A stretch of DNA of 64,000 bases from JAICWP01 sp035252015 (GCA_035252015.1 DATFDP010000162.1:25738-89737); one strand, 5' to 3'. Positions 8,779 to 17,962 are shown, counted from the first letter of the stretch. The notes: generated by a model from the letters alone, not told the origin. Numbers and translations: made by a program.

Positions 8779-10181
8779 GCGGCGGCTCCAGCCAACCCCG
8801 CCACACTGTGGCGGTGGTCGGCGGTGGGTTGGCGGGGCTGGCCGCAGCTTGCGCCCTGGCAGAGGCCGGTTTTCGAGTGACTCTCTTCGAGCGCCGCCCC
8901 TACCTTGGCGGGCGCGCTTCTTCCTACCAGCATCCCGGCACCGGTGAGGTGGTGGATAACTGCCAGCACGTCCTTCTGGGCTGCTGCACCAACCTGGTGG
9001 ATTTCTATCGTCGCACAGGGGTGGAGGAGAAGATCCGCTGGTTCGACCGTCTGGTGTTTGTGGAGCCGGGCGGGCGGCAGTCGGCGATTTCGCCCACCTG
9101 GCTGCCCGCGCCCCTGCATACCGCGCCATCGTTCCTGCTGGCGCCATCCTTGGGACTTCGCGATAAGCTGGCGATTGGGCGCGCCATGGTGGCCATTGCG
9201 CGAGGAGCCCAGGACGATGACAGTGAAAATTTTCGGCAATGGCTGGAGCGCCATGGACAGACGCAGGGCGCCATCGAGCGCTTCTGGAAGGTGGTGCTGG
9301 TCAGCGCGCTGAACGAGGAACTGGAGCTCAGCTCGGTGCATTATGGGGCCCAGGTATTTCGTGAATCGTTCCTGAAATCCGCTGCCGCCGGGCGCATGGG
9401 TGTGCCCACTGTGCCGCTCACTGAGTTGTACAACGCCGCCGGAGATTACATTCGCCAGCGGGGCGGGGAAGTGCAGTTGCGGGTTCCGGTGGAGGTCTTT
9501 GCCGCCGATCCAGCAAAGGTCAAGTTGTGCGTCGCGGGGAAAGAAGTCGAATTTGATTTCGCCGTGCTGGCTTTACCCTTCAACGCAACGGATGCGGTGT
9601 TGCCGCAGGGCGAAGTGGCGGAACCGCTGCGGCACGCGGTGGAGCAACTGAAGAGCTCGCCCATCACCGGAATTCATCTGTGGTTTGATCGTTCGATCAC
9701 GGACTTGGACCATGCAGTACTGCTCGACCGCACTATTCAATGGATGTTTCACAAATCGAAACTCCTGGAGCGAAAGCCGGAAGGTGGTGGGAGCTATATC
9801 GAACTGGTGGTGAGCTCTTCCAAAAGCCTGGTGGACAAGCCGAAGAATGAAATCGTGGATCTGGCGCTACGGGAGATGGGAGAGTTCTTTCCCGCCGCTG
9901 GCCGGTCCCGGCTGGTGAAAAGCACTGTGATTAAGGAAGTTCACGCCACCTGGTCTCCTGCCCCGGGCGTGGACCGGCACCGTCCGCCGGCTGTGACCGC
10001 CTGGCCGCGCGTGTTTCTGGCTGGCGACTGGGCGGCTACTGGCTGGCCGGCAACGATGGAGGGAGCCGTGCGCAGCGGCTACATGGCGGCCGAAGCGCTG
10101 GCACGCGCCGCCGGGGTGCGGGGATCGCGCTTTCTGGTTCCCGATCTGCCGGCGCGCGGATTGATGCGGCTCGTTTCTTAA
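8775..10181 (+). CDS. hpnE: Hydroxysqualene reductase/dehydroxylase HpnE
   Basis: HpnE is a FAD-dependent amine-oxidase/phytoene-desaturase-type protein that reduces hydroxysqualene to squalene, the substrate of Shc. The N-terminal FAD-binding dinucleotide fold is VAVVGGGLAGLAAACALAEAG, followed by ERRPYLGGRASS. The C-terminal FAD contact reads VFLAGDWAATGWPATMEGAVRSG. Its length is 468 aa. It is the last gene of the visible operon; no terminator-like hairpin follows, and the next gene is on the other strand 20 bases away. Confidence 0.95.
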   Translation: MSGGSSQPRHTVAVVGGGLAGLAAACALAEAGFRVTLFERRPYLGGRASSYQHPGTGEVVDNCQHVLLGCCTNLVDFYRRTGVEEKIRWFDRLVFVEPGGRQSAISPTWLPAPLHTAPSFLLAPSLGLRDKLAIGRAMVAIARGAQDDDSENFRQWLERHGQTQGAIERFWKVVLVSALNEELELSSVHYGAQVFRESFLKSAAAGRMGVPTVPLTELYNAAGDYIRQRGGEVQLRVPVEVFAADPAKVKLCVAGKEVEFDFAVLALPFNATDAVLPQGEVAEPLRHAVEQLKSSPITGIHLWFDRSITDLDHAVLLDRTIQWMFHKSKLLERKPEGGGSYIELVVSSSKSLVDKPKNEIVDLALREMGEFFPAAGRSRLVKSTVIKEVHATWSPAPGVDRHRPPAVTAWPRVFLAGDWAATGWPATMEGAVRSGYMAAEALARAAGVRGSRFLVPDLPARGLMRLVS

Positions 10182-10200
10182 CGGCTCCTGAGTTGGCGTT

Positions 10201-10881
10201 TTACTCGGTCGCGATCTTCCAGCCTTTGTCCGTGCGCATAAGATTGACCGAAGCGCGCGTCGGAGCAGCGTGGTAGAAATCGGCGCCATACTTATCAATC
10301 AAAGTAGAACGGTCCCAGGTGTTGAAAGCCTTCACGCGGTCGCCGGCAGCGTCGAAATCGTCACCCAGTTGGTTAGGCACCCACTTCCAGGTGTATTCCA
10401 CTACCGCGTCATTCACCCCGTTCATGGTGACCTTGGAAACATCTACCAGCTGTCGCTGCGCCAAAGGTATGGCGTAGGAAGTTGTGCCGTCGGCGTTCTT
10501 CCATTTCTTGAAACCTGGAATAGAGGACAGACGATCGCCCGTAGGCAGCACAGTGACCATGGTGCCACCGCCCGCGGCCTTAGCTGTCTTCACAATTCCC
10601 GCTTTCTCCAGCAGACGATAGTGCGGATCCCGGGGCTTCTCGTCCACGCTGGGCATGACCAAGCCGGCATGGAAGTGGAGAATCGCAGGGCCCTGAGCCT
10701 TAATGATGTTCTCCACCACGCTGGCTGCTTCCTTGGTTGAGAGCGGCTGCCGCGCGCGGACCTCTAACACCACATACGCCACCACCCCTAGAACCGCTGC
10801 CATCAGGGAAAGAAGCAGAAGGAGCGGCACAATCGTGGACTGCTTTTCCATTTTCACTTCGGCTTCGAAAAGTTCTGACAT
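10201..10881 (-). CDS. Membrane-anchored hypothetical protein
   Basis: This is a 226-aa protein with one N-terminal membrane segment (residues about 17-40, VPLLLLLSLMAAVLGVVAYVV) and a soluble remainder, predicted outside the membrane. I do not recognise a named domain. The start at 10881 is preferred because GAGGAG precedes it; an upstream in-frame start at 10908 has no such site. The C-terminus (VNLMRTDKGWKIATE) resembles the final strand of small periplasmic domains found in acidobacteria. A GTGA-N6-TCAC palindrome lies about 83 bases upstream (10957-10972), so it may share a regulator with the redox genes further right. Confidence 0.8.
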   Translation of the reverse strand: MSELFEAEVKMEKQSTIVPLLLLLSLMAAVLGVVAYVVLEVRARQPLSTKEAASVVENIIKAQGPAILHFHAGLVMPSVDEKPRDPHYRLLEKAGIVKTAKAAGGGTMVTVLPTGDRLSSIPGFKKWKNADGTTSYAIPLAQRQLVDVSKVTMNGVNDAVVEYTWKWVPNQLGDDFDAAGDRVKAFNTWDRSTLIDKYGADFYHAAPTRASVNLMRTDKGWKIATE

Positions 10882-11248
10882 AAGGCTTCTCCTCACCGCA
10901 GGCCGCATCCGCGGTCATTTTCCAGCACCAGTGTCGCTTTTACTGCCCGCCAAGGCAGTGATGTAGGTCACATACCAATTACAAGGCGGGCGCTGTAGGA
11001 TAAGAGCAAGGATGTGTTCGCCGATTGCAACCGTCTGCAACCGCGACACTTGGCCTCTGGCCCTGTACAATGACCCGGTGCTACAGGGCGGCCGCAGCGC
11101 GTGGGATTAACTTTTGTTGTAGCCCTCCGGGGTACCACTCGGCTTTTGCAGGGGCGAACAACCCAAAACATAGTTATCTGCTCCAATTTGACACGAACCG
11201 CGGTTCAGGAGTGTTGCAGACCCGGAGAATTCCGGACAAGGCTCAAGG
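10882..11248. other. Divergent intergenic region
   Basis: These 367 bases separate a minus-strand and a plus-strand gene, so they should hold two promoters. The clear feature is the palindrome at 10957-10972 described separately. The rest has moderate G+C and no convincing small open frame or RNA gene. Confidence 0.5.
10957..10972. promoter_or_regulatory. Candidate CRP/FNR-type operator (single site)
   Basis: AGTGATGTAGGTCACA is an imperfect 16-bp palindrome that keeps GTGA-N6-TCAC. Its centre (10964.5) lies about 84 bases from the minus-strand start at 10881. A second site 22 bp away, as found at the other loci of this window, was looked for on both sides and is absent. Confidence 0.45.
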
Positions 11249-11854
11249 ATGATCACACAAGAAACGTTGCTGCTCCGGCAGCGCTCCCGAGCGGTTTCCC
11301 GTCACGCTTTTCTCTTTGCCAGAAACTTCTTCCGTTATCCCAAGCTGCTGGGTTCCGTGGTGCCCAGTTCACCCTTCCTGGTCAGGCACCTGCTCTCGCT
11401 GATTGACTGGCGGCGGGCGCGGATTGTTGTGGAGTACGGGCCAGGCGTGGGCACTCTCACCAGAGAGATCCTGAAGCGCATTGGCCCGGAGGCCACCCTG
11501 GTAGCCATCGAGCTCAATCCCGAGTTCGTTGAATTTCTGCAGAATGAAATACACGATCCGCGTTTGCGGCTGGTGTATGGGTCGGCGGCCGACGTGCGCA
11601 CTATCCTGCAGCAGCTGAATTTGCCGCACGCCGATTACATTATTTCCGGCATCCCTTACACCCTGCTGCCCGACCGCATCCGCCGGGTTGTTACGCGCGA
11701 ATCGCGCTACGTCCTTCATCCCCAGGGAGCCTTTCTGGTTTATCAGTTCACGCGCACGGTGCTGCCCTATGTGAAGGCCATCTTTGGCGACGTGCAGCAG
11801 GACTTCAAGCTGCTCAATATCCTGCCGGCGCACATTTATTTGTGCACACCGTGA
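11249..11854 (+). CDS. Phospholipid N-methyltransferase-like SAM methyltransferase
   Basis: This 201-aa class I methyltransferase has SAM motif I VVEYGPGVGTLT near residue 61 and the acidic strand-2 end VAIELN near residue 87. The opening FFRYPKLLGSVVPSSPFL resembles the PmtA-type family (COG3963) that methylates phosphatidylethanolamine and also the RsmA/KsgA-like fold. A full rRNA dimethylase would be longer and would carry NLPY/F after motif IV; here the equivalent is SGIPYTLL, so the lipid enzyme is the better guess. It acts at the cytoplasmic face of the membrane. The start at 11249 is an ATG with AAGG upstream. Confidence 0.8.
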   Translation: MITQETLLLRQRSRAVSRHAFLFARNFFRYPKLLGSVVPSSPFLVRHLLSLIDWRRARIVVEYGPGVGTLTREILKRIGPEATLVAIELNPEFVEFLQNEIHDPRLRLVYGSAADVRTILQQLNLPHADYIISGIPYTLLPDRIRRVVTRESRYVLHPQGAFLVYQFTRTVLPYVKAIFGDVQQDFKLLNILPAHIYLCTP

Positions 11855-11934
11855 GCCACGCCCTCGCCGAAACGCGGGGGTTTGATACCATTTGCCAGGC
11901 CATGTCTTTAGCTGTCCACTGGCCACTGCCTCGC

Positions 11935-12564
11935 ATGATTCACGAAATCATCCCCGTGGGACCGCTACAGTGCAATTGCTCCGTGGTGGGTGACGAGCGC
12001 ATACGCGAGGCCATGGTGATTGATCCCGGAGATGAGATCGACCAGATCATGGCGCTGGTTCAGAAGCACGGATTGACGGTGAAGCAGATTGTGATTACGC
12101 ATGCCCACATCGACCACGTCGGCGGCGCCATGAAACTGCGCCAGCGCACGGGCGCGCCCATTCTGCTCAACCAGAACGATTACGCTCTGCTCAAGATGCT
12201 GGACGTGCAGGCGGCGTGGGTGGGCATGGCCACGCCCGGCAGAGTGGAAATTGACCAGCCTCTGGCGGAGGGTGACAAGCTGCGCGTAGGCAGCCTGGAG
12301 GCCGCCGTCCTGCATACGCCCGGACACACGGAGGGCAGCGTGTGCCTGTATTTTGCCGCCCAGCAGAAGCTGATCGCAGGCGACACGCTTTTTGCCGGCA
12401 GCATTGGGCGCACCGACCTGCCCGGCGGCTCCTTTCAGAAAATCATGAGCTCGCTGCATCAGCGGGTGCTGGCGCTGCCGGACGAAACGGTCGTGGTGCC
12501 GGGCCACGGCCCGCAGACCACGATTGGCGACGAGCGCGAAAGCAATCCCTTCCTGACCCGCTAG
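11935..12564 (+). CDS. Metallo-beta-lactamase-fold hydrolase (glyoxalase II-like)
   Basis: This small 209-aa MBL protein is of the GloB/YcbL group, expected to hydrolyse thioesters such as S-lactoyl-glutathione or similar adducts. Metal ligands are in THAHIDHVGG (HxHxDH), HTPGHTEGS, GDTLFAGSIGRTD and VPGHGPQTT. The start at 11935 (MIHEIIPVGPLQCNC) matches the conserved family N-terminus; in-frame ATGs at 11842 and 11902 would add a non-conserved leader, and 11842 would overlap the previous gene. No clear Shine-Dalgarno sequence precedes any of them. Confidence 0.85.
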   Translation: MIHEIIPVGPLQCNCSVVGDERIREAMVIDPGDEIDQIMALVQKHGLTVKQIVITHAHIDHVGGAMKLRQRTGAPILLNQNDYALLKMLDVQAAWVGMATPGRVEIDQPLAEGDKLRVGSLEAAVLHTPGHTEGSVCLYFAAQQKLIAGDTLFAGSIGRTDLPGGSFQKIMSSLHQRVLALPDETVVVPGHGPQTTIGDERESNPFLTR

Positions 12565-12573
12565 GTTTTCTCA

Positions 12574-12724
12574 CCACAGAGGACGCAGAGTTCACAGAGG
12601 AAGACAATTAGTATTTCATGACTTTCAGTGTTGATCTTGCTGCCGTCGCAGCCCGCGGCTTTTAATTCTTCAATCTTCAATCGAAAAGTCACAATTTTCC
12701 GTGCGCTCTCTGTGTCCTCTGTGG
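12574..12724. repeat. CACAGAGG-type inverted repeat element
   Basis: The left arm CCACAGAGGACGCAGAG (12574-12590) and right arm CTCTGTGTCCTCTGTGG (12708-12724) are 17-base inverted repeats with one mismatch, around an A+T-richer core of about 117 bases. The right end abuts the stop codon of the minus-strand aminotransferase. A related copy is at 18003-18075 and a fragment near 19800. This looks like a non-autonomous MITE or REP-like element. Confidence 0.7.
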
Positions 12725-13912
12725 TTAAGAACTGAGATTGCCCAAGGAGATGTGGGGCAGCAGCCGCCCTACTCCCTTCCGGAATTGTTCTGTGGGCGTG
12801 ATCAGGCTGAGCACCAGATAGCCATCTCCGGGAAAGTCGTAGAAGTGTCCCGGATGAACCAGAATCGATTCCCGCTCCAGCAACTCCACGGCCAGTTCCT
12901 CGTCAGACCGCGTAACTGGTACGCGCAGCACCGCATACCAGCCGCCTTCAATTTGCAGGCGATCGCAAGCCTTCTGACGCGCCAGTTGTGAGTCCAGTTC
13001 CGCCAGGTTGGCAGCAATACGGTGGAGTAGCTGGCGGCTTATGGCATGCCGCCGCTCGAGCAGGCGTGGCGTTACCAACTGCACCGGAGTGCTGAGTGAG
13101 AGGTAGGTATCGGCAATCATTTCCAGACGCTCGCGGGCGCTGACAGCCAGTTCCTTCGGGCCGCTGGTCACGATCCATGCCACCTTCATTTGCGGCAAGG
13201 CGGATATTTTTGACAGCCCGCTGAGAGTGAAGGTGAGCGCGCCGGTGCTCCCGGCGAGACTCGGACGCGGAGATCCGGCGTGGACGTAGTCGAGGAAGAC
13301 TTCATCGGAGACCAGAGCCAGTTCGTGTTGACGGCATAATTGACTGAGCGCTTCCGCCTCGCCTGGCTTCACATAAGACCCGGTAGGATTGTTGGGGTGC
13401 ACAACCAGCAGAGCGCGAGTACGCGCGCTGATAGCGGCTTGCAACGAATGCAGGTCGAGGTGCCAGCCGTGATCGTAGAAGAGCAGATAGGGGACCAGCT
13501 TGACGTCCTGCACATCGGCGAGGAGTTCGAACAGGGGGTAGCTGGGAGAGGGAACCAGCACCTCGTCGCCGGGATCACAGAGCAAGCGGAAGACGAAGGA
13601 GTAGCCTTCGCTGGTGCTGGTGGTGAGGATTAGGTGATCAGGGTCAATGACAGCGGCCACCGTTCCGCGCTCTGCATAGTAGGCGGCGACAGCGTCGCGG
13701 GCGCTGCGCAGCCCTTTGGGATCGGGCTGATAGTGCAGCGACCCTGGCTGCGCCAGCCCCGAGAGGATCTGCAACTCGTCATAGCGCAGGCCGCAGCGCG
13801 TGGGATTGGATTCGGTGAGGTCGAGAATTTCCGCGCCCATGGCGCGGCGCCGCTGCAGCGCCTGCGCCAGCCGATTGGGCGCCAGCTTCCAGTTGGTGCG
13901 TCGGGCAAACAC
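12725..13912 (-). CDS. PLP-dependent class I/II aminotransferase
   Basis: This is a fold-type I aminotransferase of 395 aa. Motifs in order are LTESNPTRCG near the N-terminus (substrate contact), VVHPNNPTGSYV (PLP ring), VSDEVFLDYV (Asp-x-x-Tyr pair contacting PLP) and LSGLSKISALPQMKVAW with the Schiff-base Lys. The C-terminal Arg that binds the substrate carboxylate cannot be pinned down by eye. The subfamily suggests an alanine/aspartate-type or LL-DAP-like aminotransferase, but the substrate is not decidable. It stands alone, convergent with the upstream hydrolase across a repeat element. Confidence 0.88.
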   Translation of the reverse strand: MFARRTNWKLAPNRLAQALQRRRAMGAEILDLTESNPTRCGLRYDELQILSGLAQPGSLHYQPDPKGLRSARDAVAAYYAERGTVAAVIDPDHLILTTSTSEGYSFVFRLLCDPGDEVLVPSPSYPLFELLADVQDVKLVPYLLFYDHGWHLDLHSLQAAISARTRALLVVHPNNPTGSYVKPGEAEALSQLCRQHELALVSDEVFLDYVHAGSPRPSLAGSTGALTFTLSGLSKISALPQMKVAWIVTSGPKELAVSARERLEMIADTYLSLSTPVQLVTPRLLERRHAISRQLLHRIAANLAELDSQLARQKACDRLQIEGGWYAVLRVPVTRSDEELAVELLERESILVHPGHFYDFPGDGYLVLSLITPTEQFRKGVGRLLPHISLGNLSS

Positions 13913-14164
13913 GTGGCCATTGTACAGAGGCAGTGGCCAATGGCCAGGTTCAGTATGCAGTAGTCGGGAGTCGGGAGTCAGTAGTCAGGAAGAGCGCGGG
14001 CGTAGCGGTTCCGATGTCAGGCACAATTCGGCAGGACTGACAAACTGGCTTCTGGGCACTGAACACTGCCCGCTGCCCACTGGAGTTTGACCGCCGCCGC
14101 TCCAGCCCATAAAATCAAGTCAGTTCGCGCAGGCTTTATCAGCCGCAGCGAGCTGCCAGCCTGC
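13913..14164. other. Intergenic region with short degenerate repeats
   Basis: It holds near-tandem GTAGTCGGGAGTCGGGAGTCAGTAGTCAGG (about 13959-13990) and GAACACTGCCCGCTGCCCACTGG text typical of degenerate intergenic repeats. No gene is seen. The promoters of the aminotransferase (leftward) and of the tRNA (rightward) must lie here but are not obvious. Confidence 0.4.
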
Positions 14165-14238
14165 TGCCCCCTCGTTCAACGGCAGGACAGCTGACTCTGG
14201 ATCAGCATATCGGGGTTCGAATCCCTGGGGGGCAGCCA
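14165..14238 (+). tRNA. tRNA-Gln (anticodon CTG), CCA encoded
   Basis: The cloverleaf can be drawn by hand. The acceptor TGCCCCC (14165-14171) pairs with GGGGGCA (14228-14234). The D stem is GTTC/GGAC. The anticodon stem GCTGA/TCAGC (14190-14194 and 14202-14206) encloses loop CTCTGGA with anticodon CTG at 14197-14199. The T stem CGGGG/CCCTG carries loop TTCGAAT. Discriminator G and CCA follow to 14238. It decodes CAG. The short D loop is normal for tRNA-Gln. No neighbouring tRNA is seen. Confidence 0.95.
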
Positions 14239-14571
14239 AGTATCATGAAGGACATACCTCTCTGATTTCCTGAAACGGCTTGAATTGGATCCTGAGCCAC
14301 CGCCCCATCGGTTAGAAGCCGGCAAACGACAGAAGCCATGTCGACCTTTCTTTCTAATCCGTAACCCTTTGCTAGCCAGCTCCAAGGCCGGGCGCGGACG
14401 ATGTGCGATTTCGAACAGAAAAACGCAAATCTGAACACCATGACGCGCTGCCTGCGAGCAGAACGCGCGTGTAGGGCAGATTTTTCAGCAACTTGCAATT
14501 TGCGGAGTGGCCGTTAGGGTGCACCACCCCGGGGTTCTCCACTTTGATTGCCAGCGTTCCAAGGAGGAACA
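14239..14571. other. Intergenic region without recognised gene
   Basis: These 333 bases lie between the tRNA and the ADOP permease. Minus-strand open frames here run into the tRNA antisense and are not credible genes. The permease ribosome binding site (AAGGAGG) is at the right end. Nothing else is recognised. Confidence 0.4.
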
Positions 14572-17034
14572 GTGCTCCAGGACTTCCGCTATGCGGCCCG
14601 ACAGTTAGGCAGGTCGCCAGGTTTTGCCGTTATCGTAGTCCTCACCTTGGCGCTGGGAATCGGCGCGAACGCAGCTATCTTCAGCATCGTAGACTGGCTG
14701 CTGTTACGTCCACTGCCAGTCCGGGACCCAGGACAACTGACCACGATTTGGCAGCAACAGGGGAACCAGGAAGTTCTGTTTCCCGGTTCTTCCGTGCCCG
14801 ATTATCGGGAACTTGCAAGTCAGAGCACGGCCGCATTCGATGATGTGTTCGGCTACGCGCCCGACCTGGTAGGGCTCCGTGTCCGGGAAAACAAGGCGGA
14901 GCGGGTCATCACCAATTACGTTACGGGCAACTTCTTCTCCGCCCTGGGTCTGAAGCCGGCATTGGGCCGTTTGATTTTGCCGTCGGAAGGAAGCGCGCCA
15001 GGCTCAGATCCGGTGATCGTCCTCAGCTACTCCTATTGGAAGCAGCGCCTCAGCGGCGATCCGGGCATTCTCGGCACAAGAGTATCGGTAAACGGCCACC
15101 CGCTTACCGTGGTGGGAATCGCTCCCCAGGGTTTTCACGGAATCGCGCCATTTCTTTCCGTAGATGGGTATGTGCCGCTGGGCATGGGGACACTGATTGA
15201 CCAACCGCCGGATTTCATGAGTAATCGCGGCCAGCGTGGGCTGATTCTGCTGGGACGGCTGCGCCGGGGCGTGAGCCCGCAGCAGGCACAGGCCGCCATC
15301 GGCCTGGTAGCGCAGCGCCTGGCACAGCAATATCCGGATGTTGATAAGAACCTGATGATGATGGTGTTTCCGGAATCGCGGAGCCGGTTGGGCGACCCGC
15401 GGACCAACAGCCTCAACCTGATATGCGGGCTTTTTCTCGGCCTGGCAGGGCTGGTGCTGCTGCTGGCCTGCGTAAATGTGGCTAACATTCTGCTGGTGCG
15501 GGCCAGTACGCGTGCCCGGGAAATGGCGATCCGCGCCGCACTCGGCGCCCGCCGCGGCCGGCTGGTGCGGCAACTGCTAATCGAGAGCATCCTGGTGGCC
15601 GTGCTCGGCGGCGCCGCCGGCTTGCTTATCGGCTGGCTGGGCACCACCGCACTAACCTCGATAAATCTCCAGACCGATCTGCCGGTTCTTCTGGAGTTGA
15701 ATTTCGATTGGCGCGTCTTTGCCTATGCGTTCATTGTGGCGCTGCTAACCGGAGTGGTCGTGGGCGTGTTCCCCGCGTTGCGTGCCGCGCGCCGCGACTT
15801 GAGCAGCGCGTTGCATGAAGGAGGCCGCGGGGTAATTGGGACCCGGCAGCGGGTTCGCACGGCGCTGGTCGTCAGCCAGGTGGCGGGCTCGCTCATGTTG
15901 CTCATCATGGCCGGATTGTTTACGCGCAGCCTCGGGCACGTGCAACAGACGAATCTCGGCTTCGATGCCGCGCAGGTGGTGAACCTCACCATGGATCCGG
16001 CCGAAATTGGTTATCATCCCGAGCAGACTCGCGAGTTCTACCGGGAATTACTGGCGCGCATTCGAACTACGCCCGGCGTGGTCTCGGCAACCAGCGCTTC
16101 TTCGGTCCCTTTCGGCTATTACGGTAGTTCTGACAGCCCTCTGGTGGAGGGATATCAGCCGCCGCCAGGACAGGGAGCGCCGGTTGCACTGACGAATTTC
16201 ATCAGCACGCAGTATTTCGATACCCTGCGTATCCCCCTGCTGCACGGCCGAGCCTTCACCGACGCAGATAATGAAAGTGCTCCCTACGTCGCGATTGTTA
16301 ATGAGACTTTCGCCAAGCGCTTCTGGCCCAATCAGGACGCGGTGGGCCACGAATTCAAACTGGCTGGAGATACGAAACACAATCTCAAGGTGGTGGGGGT
16401 TGCCCGTGATGCGCGCTATCAGTTCTTCACCATTGCCGGCGCCGGCCAGCCTTACGTCTATCTGCCTCTTGCGCAACACGCAGAAGCTGCCACTTTACAG
16501 ACGGTGCAGGTGCGGACAACCGGGGACCCAGGGAGCATGATTCCAGCATTAGAGCAAGCCGTCTCAGCCCTTGCTCCCAACCTCCCGGTGTTTGAAATGA
16601 AGACCATGAGCCAGGCCCTCTACAGCTTGAATGGATTTCTGATTTTTCAGGTGGGGGCAGGGTTGACGGCGGCGCTGGGAGGCCTCGGCCTCGTGCTGTC
16701 GGTGGTGGGAGTGTATGGCGTAATTTCTTATGCCGCCAGCCAACGCACTCACGAAATTGGGGTGCGCATGGCGCTGGGCGCGCAGCCTGGGGAGATCCTG
16801 CGCATGATCTTCCGTCAGGGAATCTTGATCGTCTCCTTGGGTCTGCTCCTAGGAGCGGCATGTGCTCTTGCACTCGCTCGTCTTGTGGGCACCTTTCTGA
16901 CGGTAAGCGCAACCGATCCGGTGACGTACGTATCAGTGTCCATTGTGCTGGCAATTGTGGCGCTCACAGCATGTGCCATTCCTGCACGGCGGGCCATGCG
17001 CGTGGACCCCATGGTAGCGTTGAGGTACGAGTAG
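14572..17034 (+). CDS. ADOP-family (MacB/FtsX-like) orphan ABC transporter permease
   Basis: This 820-aa membrane protein is of the acidobacterial duplicated orphan permease type: two copies of a MacB periplasmic core plus FtsX-like three-helix permease block. The N-terminal membrane segment follows DFRYAARQLGRSPGFA. The first permease block carries REMAIRAALGARRGRLVRQLLIES. The second core starts around residue 480, and the last block carries THEIGVRMALGAQPGEILRM, ending DPMVALRYE. The start is GTG at 14572 because AAGGAGG stands just upstream. No ATP-binding partner is adjacent, as is usual for ADOP genes. Its substrate is unknown; lipid, lipoprotein or peptide export are only analogies. 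Confidence 0.92.
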   Translation: MLQDFRYAARQLGRSPGFAVIVVLTLALGIGANAAIFSIVDWLLLRPLPVRDPGQLTTIWQQQGNQEVLFPGSSVPDYRELASQSTAAFDDVFGYAPDLVGLRVRENKAERVITNYVTGNFFSALGLKPALGRLILPSEGSAPGSDPVIVLSYSYWKQRLSGDPGILGTRVSVNGHPLTVVGIAPQGFHGIAPFLSVDGYVPLGMGTLIDQPPDFMSNRGQRGLILLGRLRRGVSPQQAQAAIGLVAQRLAQQYPDVDKNLMMMVFPESRSRLGDPRTNSLNLICGLFLGLAGLVLLLACVNVANILLVRASTRAREMAIRAALGARRGRLVRQLLIESILVAVLGGAAGLLIGWLGTTALTSINLQTDLPVLLELNFDWRVFAYAFIVALLTGVVVGVFPALRAARRDLSSALHEGGRGVIGTRQRVRTALVVSQVAGSLMLLIMAGLFTRSLGHVQQTNLGFDAAQVVNLTMDPAEIGYHPEQTREFYRELLARIRTTPGVVSATSASSVPFGYYGSSDSPLVEGYQPPPGQGAPVALTNFISTQYFDTLRIPLLHGRAFTDADNESAPYVAIVNETFAKRFWPNQDAVGHEFKLAGDTKHNLKVVGVARDARYQFFTIAGAGQPYVYLPLAQHAEAATLQTVQVRTTGDPGSMIPALEQAVSALAPNLPVFEMKTMSQALYSLNGFLIFQVGAGLTAALGGLGLVLSVVGVYGVISYAASQRTHEIGVRMALGAQPGEILRMIFRQGILIVSLGLLLGAACALALARLVGTFLTVSATDPVTYVSVSIVLAIVALTACAIPARRAMRVDPMVALRYE

Positions 17035-17352
17035 ATAGGTGCTTGACGTCTGCGAGTTGCGTTCCGATCACCCGCCCGCGCACGAACCTATTGCGATGCT
17101 GGCCGCCAATCTCACCACAAGCCTAATGCAGCGAAACTCCTTTAATGGCAATGCATTGCCGCCGCGCAGCATCGCTGGCAGGCGGGCCGGTTTTGACCCC
17201 TTTCCAGCGTGACCCGTGCTTGTGACGGCCGTCACACTAGCCCGTGATAAAAGTCATATCCCCCCTGTGACGAGTTTCTTATCCTGAACGCGCATTGAAA
17301 AACCCCAAGCTTCAGCTCAGGAAAGGGCTGAAATTCAGGAAAGGTAGAAATC
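17035..17352. other. Upstream region of the cupredoxin gene
   Basis: The left 185 bases show nothing recognisable. The right part (17221-17285) holds tandem operator palindromes and a possible -10 element for the cupredoxin gene, described separately. Confidence 0.5.
17221..17257 (+). promoter_or_regulatory. Tandem CRP/FNR-type operators upstream of cupredoxin gene
   Basis: TGTGACGGCCGTCACA (17221-17236) is a perfect 16-bp palindrome. CGTGATAAAAGTCATA (17243-17258) is a second, weaker copy whose centre is exactly 22 bp further on. A third half site TGTGAC starts at 17266. The possible -10 TATCCT at 17280-17285 starts 29.5 bases after the second centre, which would place that site near -41.5 relative to transcription start, the class II activator position. 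Confidence 0.7.
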
Positions 17353-17937
17353 ATGAAAAAGAATTTTCTTATTGCGATAGCAAGCTTCCTGGCTCTGAGC
17401 CTTGTAGCCGGCGCCGGCACGCTTAGCGGCAGTGTGAAGGGTGCGCAGGGACAATCCGTGGTTTATCTGCAGTCGGTGCAGGCCACCGCGCCCGCGCCCG
17501 CGGCTACGCAGGTCTACAAAATGAACCAGCAAGGCATGAAGTTCATCCCCAACGTGCTGGTGGTTCCGGTAGGGGCGACGGTGGAATTCGACAATGGCGA
17601 TGCCGGCGCGCACAACGTTTACTGGTCGTCCATCGGCGGGGACAAAAAGCTGCACCACAATCTGGGTACGTTTCCCAGCGGCCAGAAGGCCACTTACAAG
17701 TTCGACCATGCCGGGGTGGTGCCAATCCTGTGCAATATTCATCCCGAGATGTCGGCTTACATCATCGTGACTCCCACTCCTTACTATGCGCAGACGGACC
17801 AGATCCTGGGGGATTACTTCATCCAGAACGTGCCCGACGGCGAGTACAAAGCGACGATTTGGCATAACGGCAAGACCACTTCGCAGGTGGTGAAGATCGC
17901 GGGCAACACCAAGGTTGATTTCAGCCTGGGCAAGTAA
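17353..17937 (+). CDS. Periplasmic cupredoxin-domain protein with C-terminal carboxypeptidase-regulatory-like module
   Basis: This 194-aa secreted protein has a signal peptide (residues 1-22, KKNFLIAIASFLALSLVAGAG) and a plastocyanin-like domain at about 60-140. Type 1 copper ligands are visible as His87 (GAHNVYW), then Cys127, His130 and Met133 in CNIHPEM. The last 50 residues (GDYFIQNVPDGEYKATIWHNGK) look like a small beta-sandwich of the carboxypeptidase regulatory type. It is likely a soluble electron carrier in the periplasm. It has its own operators and a strong terminator (17963-17999). The next gene, a cytochrome-porin fusion with the same operator pattern, is a likely redox partner. 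Confidence 0.88.
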   Translation: MKKNFLIAIASFLALSLVAGAGTLSGSVKGAQGQSVVYLQSVQATAPAPAATQVYKMNQQGMKFIPNVLVVPVGATVEFDNGDAGAHNVYWSSIGGDKKLHHNLGTFPSGQKATYKFDHAGVVPILCNIHPEMSAYIIVTPTPYYAQTDQILGDYFIQNVPDGEYKATIWHNGKTTSQVVKIAGNTKVDFSLGK

Positions 17938-17962
17938 GACCAGTTTTCCTCCTGGTAGACGG

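Noticed and set aside
14176..14498. Minus-strand frames across the tRNA
   Set aside because: They read the tRNA-Gln gene backwards (PPRDSNPDMLIQSQ is the usual false peptide from a tRNA antisense) and have no other support.
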